Positions 23,601 to 34,700 of a stretch of DNA of 64,000 nt are shown here, piece by piece. The DNA is from Lingula anatina (Eukaryota; Brachiopoda; Lingulata; Lingulida; Lingulidae): assembly GCF_001039355.2 (NCBI RefSeq), contig NW_019775616.1, positions 189,148-253,147 on the forward strand. The letters run 5' to 3'. The position numbers and the translations under genes are program-made. Within the stretch, counting starts at the first letter, position 1. Each line of letters starts with the position of its first letter. The notes under the pieces are model-generated. The model made no database searches, was not told the origin of the DNA, and worked only from the letters and a program-made list of their open reading frames with translations.

Positions 23601-26216
23601 CATTAAAAATGGCCTGCTGGCCCAGGGTCACTGAAAACTGATCTCGGGCCAGTGAATCACAGGGGTTACTGGCCAGGAGGGCAAGCAAAATTTAATTTGC
23701 CAAGTTACCAAACTTTACTGGCCCAAAGGACCAGTGGAGAGAAAAGCTAGGCCACATTCAGAACAGTGGACTAACTAGTCCGAGGGTCAAATATGGTCAA
23801 CTCACTTAAACACTTCCCCACGAATAATCTACTGAGTGTCTAGACAGACAGCAAGCTTTTTAGGAGGTGACCATATTTGACCTGCGGACTACTTAGTCCA
23901 CTGTTCAGGCCCTGATTACACATGTCACTTACTGGCTCTGCAAACTGATTGTCCCATAATACTGTAGCTAAGGCATTACACTCCTGGTTCCCATGAACTG
24001 TGACTACCACTGGCAAGGACAGCGTCTGGAAGGAACATATATATCAACCATGTGTCACTGTTAGTCCAGATTATGGTCATTATTTGATGTTTTTATTATG
24101 GGAAAATAATTGTGAATTTTACAGATACTGTATTTTTATGTTATAATTTCTCAAAATTTGATCTGATTCTGATCCTTAAAAAGTTTGCAAGTTTTTTTTA
24201 TTTTTTTCAAGTTTATGAGTATAAATTACTTATTAATCTTCAAAGCATTTGGAGAGATTTCTCTTCATATTTCAAGTCCAATTTTGTAATGAATGATCAT
24301 AAATGAATGAAAAAAAAAAAAAAAAAAAACAAGTAGCTGACACAAATAAAAGGTACTTCCTGAAAAAGGAGCAAAGAGAGGTTTCATTACATTTTTAAAG
24401 TCCATTTAATTAAAAAATAAATGAAATAAGATAAAAACCATCAAGTTACTTACCCAGACCTGAAACACCAGCTCCCCTCCCCCCACTGTAAACTGGGACT
24501 GGAAAAGAATTGAAAACTTTTCCTCTGTGACAGCCTGAAAAAAAAACAGAAAAAAGGACCTCAAAGTTAACAAGATTTTCAAATAAACCTCCTGACGATC
24601 GGGCATACCTTCTGGGTATGACCGTGAAACTCGGAGTCAGGGTTATTGCATGTCTTTTGTTTATTTATTTATTAATTTTAATTGTGTACAAATGCTCCGG
24701 ACCGTTGAGCACTCTGTTCCACACTCACGCTTGTTATATATATATATATATATATATTCCTTATAACAAACTGTCATACATTTACCTCTGTCCCTTTCCT
24801 GTCGGCTCTTTTGATTCTTTTCAGTTGCTGAAATTTATAAAACACTCCACTTATTATTATTATCACAGAAAATACCTTACACATAATAGATACACTTGTT
24901 TTTTATTATATATTGTTTTATGCTTTAGACATACAGGGGTAAAACCCAATTCCTCCTCCAGAAGCGGACACTGTGACCTCAAGGTCATCCAGACAGTAGA
25001 AATTTTGTTCTTTCTCATGTTCCACTGTGGTAAAGCTCACCATATTCCTGAAGGTTACTGACACTGTGGTATAACTCAACATGTTCTTGAAGGTTACGGA
25101 CAGGTTGCCTTTAAAACTCACCATATTCCTGAAGGTTATGGACAGGTTGCCTGTAGACTGGTTTAAAACTCACCATATTCCTGAAGGTTACGGACACTGT
25201 AGTAAAACTCACCATATTCCTGAAGGTTACGGACACTGTAGTAAAACTCACCATATTCCTGAAGGTTACGGACACTGTAGTAAAACTCACCATATTCCTG
25301 AAGGTTACGGACACTGTAGTAAAACTCACCATATTCCTGAAGGTTACGGACAGGTTGCCTGTAGACTGGTTTAAAACTCACCATATTCCTGAAGGTTACG
25401 GACAGGTTGCCTGTAGACTGGTGGTATTCCATGGTCCCCTGGTTGTTCAGAATCTCGCCGCTGCTTTCATTCTTCAAATTTTTATCATTTTTCAGGAGAC
25501 TTCTGGCTTGAGACTCACTACAAAAAATGACAATGAAAATGATGATGGACAAGTTCAGATGTCTTTTACTGGTCTATTGAAACCCATGAATCAGTATACG
25601 CAATACTTTAAAGTTTTTATCGGCATTATGGATCATATCATTTTATATATTAAATCATACAAAGTTAATTTTGTCGTTCAATGCACTACAGATTGCTGTT
25701 TAAGACAACATCAGCTTACTCAGAGTCACCCATAACACATTACAAAAAAAAATCACATGGGGCATTTTAATTTTTGCTCAGTACATTTTCTCTGAGCCGA
25801 AATGTGAGCTAGTGCCTGCCCTACCTGATAATAGTGGCCTTCACAGTGGGAGGGTTCATATGGACGTTCAACTTGCCCCCAACCAGCAATCTCACTGTGG
25901 AAGTAAAGCGGGATTCTTTTTTCAAAACTTGTGGGGGTTGCTTTTCAATTATGAAAGTACTGGAATTGAACAAAAGAGTCTTTGTTATTAGATAAGAGTT
26001 TTCAGGATAAAACTATAGATATCAAATAAATAGCTTTTTCATAGGTGAATCACTGAATGATAAAAATTCACATTTTTAATATTCTTATTTCCTCATAAAA
26101 ATTTTCGCCTGCAAACAATCAAAAAGTGCCAATGTATTCTCCATTATGCATACTACAAGATAATAGTAATATACTCAAATAATTTGAAAATAAGATTTAT
26201 GAAGTTTTGTGTGTGT

Positions 26217-26247
<31 letters not shown>

Positions 26248-27762
26248 GGGGCTTNNNNNNNNNNNNNNNNNNNNNGGGGTGGGTGGGGTGGTGGAGGGGT
26301 GGGGGGGGGGAGGAGTCAAAATTTCATGCTAGGGCCCGAAACTTCATCATGAAATTTTGACTGAGGAGTCAGATTTCATAATGAAAATCTGACTGGGGTG
26401 TCGCCTTTTAGGGGAGTCATATTTCATGGTATACCGGGAAACAAATCAAAACAAGGAGCGCTAATTAAAAATTTTCACAAAAAAATGTTTTTCTACATCA
26501 GAACACCTGGTGAACCCCCTGTATTCTTACTAGTGAGGACAGAGGCCCAGTGATTGTGTTTTTCAGTGCCAGGAAACAGAAATCAAAGCAACTAGTACTA
26601 GTGCTAATTAAAATTATTCACGGGAGGGGTGTTATTTCCACAAAAAAGGTGTTTGTCTATATCAGGACACCTGGTGAACCCCTGTATTGAATACCTTGTT
26701 ACTACTGAGGACAGAATCCCAGTGATTTTGTTGTTCAGTGCCAGGAAATAGAAATCAAAACAAGGTGTTCTAATTAAAATTATTCACGGGAGGGGTGTTA
26801 TTGCCACAAAAAAAATGTTTTTCTATATCAGGGCAATTGGTGAACCCCCTGTATTGAATACCTTGTTACTAGTAAGGATAGAAACCCAGTAATTGTGTTG
26901 TTCAGTGCCAGGAAACAGAGATCAAAACAAGGAGTTCTAATTAAAATTATTCACGGGAGGGGTGTTATTTCCATAAAAAAGGGGTTTTTCTATATCAGGA
27001 CACCTGGTGAACCCCCTGTATTGATTACCTCGTTACTAATGAGGACAGAAGCCCAGTAATTGTGTTGTTCAGTGCTGGGAGGAGATCAATACTCGACGGG
27101 GGAACATCTATTGGAAGCTGCGCCCGGAGGAGCTCCACTTTTTTGATCTGTTGTCTGTTGTACCAAATCAGCTCAGCCAAAGCCTCACACCTTGAATGAA
27201 ACATTGTAACAAAACTCAAACTAACCTGAAATGATACATTGTGGCAGAAATTATACAAAAATAAGAAGAAACTTTGTGACATAAAATGAAAAAACACATG
27301 AAATAATACTGCTTATGTCATAACTTGTGAAAACACACAAATCAATACCTTGTGGCATGTAAAAAGATACACAGTGACATAATATGAAAACACATGAAAT
27401 GATACCATGGAACTTGAGCTCATGTAAAAAAAATAAACATTGTAGCATAACTAAACCACTGACATGGATGACAGAAGAAAGTGCTGATACATGTACAGTA
27501 GGAAAACCCTAGACACGTTTCGGAAATTTCTGCCCTTTCATGATTACACGCGACTCTATCAAACTATTAACTACAAACTCCTTACCATGACTGAAGGCTG
27601 TCCAGGTTGCCCTCAAAAGAAGCACCATTTCCAGCAAGCTGCTGTCGCCTTTTCCACTCAATCAGTTCATGATCCAATACCTGCTGTTGTGTATTCTGAA
27701 GATGTTTGAATGTGTCGTGATGTTTGTCTGCAAGAGCCTGGAAATATCAAAACAATGTATTG

Positions 27763-27831
<69 letters not shown>

Positions 27832-28886
27832 TGTTGTCAATACAGGGGAAATAAATAGAGGCATTGTTATGTTTGCCTGCTGAGCAAGCAGAATAAAATG
27901 ATATAAAATTTTATAAATGGATATGCATAAACAGAGATTTATTGCAGACACAAAAGTATCGTGTGAAAGACAATGGTGACCACTGAGGTTGAAGTCTCCT
28001 GCACCTTTCTGAAACCGCTCTTCTGACATAAAACTAAGATGAAAAGTTATCCTAATCTGACATCGAATCTGTTTTTCCACTTTGTCTAAATCAAAAGCGA
28101 AAAAATCATTAACACTGCAAATCTACATGTGAGAAGTGTGTATAATCACAGGTTTACAGTAGTCAGTTAAATGCATAAGTGTTAATCCGAATGACAAGCG
28201 TCATCCATCATTTTGGAGTCCATCGATTATTTTAGACCTGTCTTACTAGCCTATCGATTACTTAACACCTGTCTCACCAGTCGTAACTGCAGGAGTTCCT
28301 GTGCCTTCCTGCTGAGTTCACACTCAATCCCTTCTTTCTGTCTCTTGAGCCGCATCTCGTGTTCCGTTTTATTAGGCGTGTTGGGTTGACTGACCACCTG
28401 TTGTAGTTGGGCTGAAGTAATTGATAAATCGTTCATTTTACTTTCCTCAAGACATATCTGGGTAAACTAGCTAACTTTAAATCTGTTTTTAAGGACACGT
28501 CAGTTAATTTTAATCAGACCAGCATCATTAATGTTCAAATCTGCTTATAAATATTTTTCATCTCCATGTAAATGACACGACGCCTTTAATTACATCAATT
28601 CATGTATAAATTGATAAAAATGAGTGCTAATAAACAATGGCAAGTAAGAACACCCTCTTTCAATGGCCACATAATTTACTTTCTGGGCAATTATTAAAGG
28701 AAGCAGGAGCTCATTCAAAGATTTCTACTGAAACATTAAAAAACATGGCATGCTAAGAGAAGGGTTGGTGTCATCAAAAGATTAAAAAAAAAAAGAACAA
28801 AAAACAATCCATTTGAGCTGGAAGCTTAGTGACAACTGAAATATCACATGGACAGAACCAATATGAGGGTATTAAATGGCCGTGAA

Positions 28887-28945
<59 letters not shown>

Positions 28946-31743
28946 AAAATGCTGCACTCACAGTTAATTTTCACACTGTCTTGATACTGGATAATGAAGG
29001 ATTCCTGCTTGTGTTGCAGCTGCTTCAATTCATTATCTGTCTCCTGTGAAATCAATATTCACATATTACATTCCCATACATGCACAGTACTTACTTTGGG
29101 CTTTTTATGTTGGGGTACTTAATGCATGTCTGGAGTCATTAATATATAAGTGCATTTGTGCTCAAAAATCTGAATATCATTTATGAGGCCTTCAAGAGCA
29201 CAAACCTCCATCCTTGCAAGAGCCCAAACCTTAGTCAAGGCAAAACTGAAAATATAAATTAAATAAACAATTTTTCAAAAGGATCCTCAGATTCATCTGA
29301 AGTAGCAATTACATGTACTTCTTTCCCTCCTGAATAACTGTCTATCCTGAAAGATAGAGATGGTAAGTTTTATGCCAATTAAAAAACACCTGTGCTTTGC
29401 TTTCCAAATGAGCTTGGACTTTTGGAAAAAAATTCTGAAAAATTAACAACTATTGGACAGGGATCGGGGGGAGGGGGGCACCTTTAATTAAAAATCACTG
29501 AATCACTGGAATTCTTTGAAAAAAAGGTCTTACTTGTTTACAATACTTTGTCAATTCATATTATATGTACCTGTGTTCTTTTTTGCAAGAATTCCAGCTG
29601 CTGTGATGTGATTCTGTGCTTGTCTTGCTGTCCTTGTAGGTCCCCAAGCCCTGATGCCGCCTGGTGACAAATACAGACAGACTGAGTTATGATAATCACC
29701 ACCAAAAAAACATCCTTAACAAATAAACAAAATTATAACAAAAGTTCTAAAAGACTGATGTATTCTGCAAACACCGATTAATCAAAATGTCAGACAGTCT
29801 TCTGGTAAATACTGCCATCTAAAATTGCACACTAAAAAGAATCCTTCTACAGCAAAAAAATAAAATACAATAAAATAATAATCTAATTCATTAAGATACA
29901 ATTATTTAAGAGGATAAGAAGAACTAAGAAAAATTCAACAGAAGTTTGAAAGTAAATATTCCAGTTACTGAAAACAATTGCAAATTGCATGAAAAAATAA
30001 TTTTGAAACATTTGTTTTTTCTCAAAAGGCCATTTTAGACCAGTAGCAGAGGCATCACATTCTGTGGTTCTTACGTTCTCGGCCTGTGCCACCATCTTCA
30101 TCTCTGTATTAATACAATTCTTTACCACACGGACAAGATTCAGAGGACTGTTACCATACATTTCCTGAAAGAATCCAAAAACAATAAGTTTAAGATCACC
30201 GAGATTCAAAATAACAAGTTTATAAACTATATACCTTAATATGTGAGATTTCACCTTTTTTGGCAAATATTTTCATCAGATGGTGCCAAAATGGATTTCA
30301 TTTTTTGGTTGATTAGGCTGTATCAAATTACTGACAAATTTATTAGTTTACATTATGAACTGTTCTTTTTCTATTCATACATTCATATTTCTTTTTTCTC
30401 AACACTAATGAAAAACTGGCAGCAGAACAAATACACAATAAAACACAATACATTTGGTAAAAAAAAAATAGACAGCCTAAAAGCTGTTTTGGTTTTGAAT
30501 TCTCCGAAAAATGCATTCAATTGATTTCATACAATGAGCTTAACATAGACATCAATCCATATGTTTTTTTTTCCCAAAAACAATTCGACCAATCTGATAC
30601 AATTACATGTATATCTACATACTGCTACAGTATTGTAATAAATCACATTTGACATCCTCTTCCGCAAAAAGCATTTTTATTGTCAAATAGACATTAAACT
30701 ACAACAAATGGCTGTTGTAATTGCAGATGAGAAAACCATTCAATTTTCACCCTAATGGAGAGGATGGATTTCACTCTTGGGAATTAATTGGAGGAATATT
30801 CCCAGGATGAATGATCAGGATTTTTGGCAGATCTTCCCTGTCAGCAATTTTAAAGCAATGTGCAATACAAATACAATCAACCCAATTTTAGGCAAAATTC
30901 CAGTTAAACCAAACACAAGTTCCCATCAATATTTCGTTTCTCACTGTATTAAAGGCACACTCCATGAGATTTACCCGCCAAAATGGATTTGCCAGAGAAA
31001 ATAAGCAATTTTCTCGTTCTCACAAATCATTTAACTATCCTTTTCTGCACTTGGATTTGACCTTTAATAAATATGATAAAGGTTGAATTAAGCTTAAAGT
31101 GACTGGCCGGTGTAACAGCAACCATTTTCCAGCAACCAAGTTCAACAGAAGGCATGCTCCCGAAAAAAATATTAAAGGGGTTAAATCATTTTTAACCTGT
31201 ATGTAAGGTTTTATAAGAAGCTGTGGATGGCAAAAATAAGCATTTTGAGGATTTTCAAACCTACGGTGTGTACCTTTAGTACATACTTTGGACCATCTGA
31301 AAGTTTTCAACATTTACCCGAAACTGTGCAGCCGTTTCCTGTAGCCTCATCTTCACCAAGAACATGTCCTCGCTGCTCATCTCCGTCGCTTTCTCTTCAA
31401 TCTGACGGATGAGATGCTCTAATATGGTTTGGGCTGCAGGCTCGTGTTGTATGTTGTCCTCATCGAATTCATTCCTGTAATATATAGTAGTAATTACTAC
31501 ATCTTTTTATACATATTTATCATCATTATCAATTTATCATTGTTTTGAAGATTTTAAAACAGTTTTAAATAAAAAGATATTTTTAAGTTGAAAGGAGAGA
31601 AACTATTTTTGCTATTCTGATATTTATTTTCAACAAATGAATTCCTTAAAACAGTTGACTGAAAAAATAGTGCTGTTATATGTCAAACACAATGTATGTC
31701 ATTACAGTAAACAAAGGGGAAAAAAGAAAGTGTTCTAGTACAT

Positions 31744-31797
<54 letters not shown>

Positions 31798-34700
31798 CAT
31801 AATATATAATATCAACCCATTCTAAAAAAAAATAAAATGAAGTAGAAGAAAAACTCCTCTGAAAAAAAAATGGATTCACCTAAAAGTACCAAAACAAATA
31901 AATTAATAATAATAATAACAAGAAAAAAATGATGAAGATTCAGAATGGGAGCAAATAAAGCTTTAAGTTACTTAAATATGTTAGGCTTGAAAAATCGTGT
32001 GACATTTCTTGTACCCAGTTTGAACATTTTTCCTGCTCTGATAGACAATATATTAACCCATACTTCAAAAGTGAAATCTAAGCCACCATTTTCTATTATA
32101 CCTAAAGATTGACTCTATTATCAGGGCTGTCACTGTCTTCTTTAACAAATTACTTAAGCACTGTCTCATCCAAAAAAGAATTCTTTGGAATCTTATTGAT
32201 TTTTTCTCCTGTTCATATATAGAAATCACCAAGCAGACGTTCGGCGCAGCATGACCTGAACTTATCCTGCTTTTCCATTGCATTGATGCCTACTTGTCGA
32301 AAAAAAATTCTACACTGGTTTCACTGGAAATTACCAAGAAAAATTACGCAATCTTCATTTCATCGAGATGAGAGTTTCACGTGAAGATACATCCTTCTAA
32401 AAAATGCATTATCAGCAGGTGCTCCATGAGCAAACTGATTATTTCAGTGTACTGTAAAGCAATAAGGCTGTTATCTGCAACTTGAAGATCTCGGCAAAAT
32501 ATTTGCATTAGGTTAAACTGCATTTGGTTTGGGAGCTTATACTGTAAGATACCTGTGCTTCAGCATCCATGCAACTTGTAAACTGATTGTAAAATGTAGA
32601 CAAAATGTAATTTAAAAAATAATAAATTAAAGCAACACTAGCACCACTACCAGCAACGGTAGCATGTACAGAGTTGTAAATGTACGACAAAAATATCAAA
32701 CAAAAGGATACAAGAATTCTGAGCCCCGTCACTTGAAAGCATTGTGCATTGCAATTAAACGCAAGCGTCTCGATTCCATAACTCGCCCCATGTAATACAT
32801 TGCAGCCTCTAAGTGATATTGCTATTCACATTACCCGATGCTTTCGAGTTACGAAGCTCAGGACAAAATGAGCAAGTTAGTAGGTTATTTATCCATTTAT
32901 ATTATTTGTATAACTCACAGCTGACTAAGCCTCTAATTCCCTTTTCAATATCTGATTTTTAATGAACTATTCAGTGAGGACCAGATTGACGTAGTTGTAA
33001 TTTCATATGTAGCAACCTGCTAATAAGCTGCACTTTTTAATGCTCAATAAGTATCATATCAAAAATTCAGTGATTTCACATTTACTAGTATTCCAATCTT
33101 TTTCCAGGCCTTCTAAAATTCAGAGAAATCTACAGTGAGAAATACCATTAAGTTATAATTTGGTATAGTTTAAATGTTTTTTTTTCCACTTTCACCTCTC
33201 TCCCCCCCTCCCCCTTACAGGTTTAACCCATCTCATGTTGCCTCTATCTCTAAGAATCTCCTTACAAAAAAAAAAAAAAAAAAAAAAAATTTCTAGTCAG
33301 GTCTGGTCTGGTATCAAACTAACAAAATGATTCCTCTAAAAATTCTTTAATAAATATATCTATTCATAAATCTTAGCCTTAAAAGGGGTTTTAAATCTCA
33401 TACAAGTACGCATACAGACAGACAGAACGACAGACAGCGCTCTTCAGAATTTTTTTTCTGACCAGTGGCACATCCCTACTGAGAGATTCTACCAACCCTC
33501 CTACAATATAACTCCTTTAACTTTATCTAATAATGGCTTTCTTCACTTTGTGATGGAATCAAGAGTTCTCCCACGTGAAAATCTAATTTGAAAGAGACAA
33601 TTAGTTTGCTGCGGCAATTCTTCTTACATGGAGTGATGCAAGAGGACACCAGTAACATTTAAAAGCTAAAAAAAAAAAAAAAAAGGCTTCAAATGTACAA
33701 AACCCCTGGATTCAATCACAATACTGTGTCTCTTTAAGTGAGATGAATTATGTGCCTACTCAGGTATATATACAATTTGTGATTGGTTTGCAATGCCAAG
33801 GATATTGCTAGCTCCCTGGAAAATAATGGAGTTGCCTTGATTTCCTTGGCTCTATTCCCATTGATTTTAGATCGATCTATCCCCGCGGGGAGTCTCACTA
33901 GATTACTTTCAGATAATCCGACTTAAATGTCCGTCCCGCCTACTACAAGCTGTAAGGAGGTAATTAACTTTCGTGTCTGCCCGACTGACAGCTATTTAGC
34001 GTGAACCCCCAGGGAGTTAGGTCGATCTAAAGTAGGTCGATCTAATCTATGGAAATGGGGTGCTTGAGTGAGTTGACTAGGAGCTCTATCCAAGGTGAAG
34101 TCCAGGTGTACTGTAATAGTCGGAAATCGTGTGTGAGTGTGCTTATGCATGCAAGCTCGTGTGCTTCTGATTGTAGTGAACGCGTGTATGCACATCTTTC
34201 CTGACTGTACATGTTTACATGTATACTAGTATGTATTTATGAGAATGCACACGTGTACATGTGCATGTACTAGTACTTACATTGAGTGCATCAACAGGCC
34301 CGTAGCCAGCAATTTCAAAAGGGGGGTTCTTTTTCTGAAAAAGTGGACCTTTTCCCATAAAAACGTCATGTACTCAGATCAAATTTTACCCAGAGTGGAC
34401 CTTTTCCCAGCAAAAGGGGCGGTTCTTTCGAACCCCCCGAACCCCCCCTGGCTACGGGCCTGATCAATGACTGTTATGTACTGCAATGCTCAGGATGGTG
34501 TATATATGCAAGTGCCCATGTGTGTGTTCAAGTGCTTCTTACAAAGTCATAAAAATGCTTTGACATGTCTGCTTCTATCCTAATAAACAGACAGGAGCCC
34601 ATAAATGTTTTTATCGCTGGAGTAAACTTCTAGTTATTTTCGAAGAATAAATGAATAGGAAACCACCTCAAAGAGAGCATCAGATCCTTATAATTCTTTA

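Larger units (their letters stand above)
22544..23841. repeat. Duplicated segment, copy B (assembly haplotype duplicate)
   Basis: Begins directly after the single N and repeats copy A at an offset of about 1401, with STAT exons 14 and 15 in both. It continues collinearly into exon 13. Confidence 0.85.

Noticed and set aside
25037-25400. Regularly spaced 39-bp repeats resembling a CRISPR array
   Set aside because: There are no unique spacers: whole units are identical and contain a STAT exon end and donor. This is an animal genome tandem repeat.
24618-25735. Plus-strand ORFs of 97-147 codons over the STAT repeat array
   Set aside because: They read the reverse of the exon-end repeat ([13 protein letters not shown]) or low-complexity AT sequence. 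No start context, splice logic or homology.
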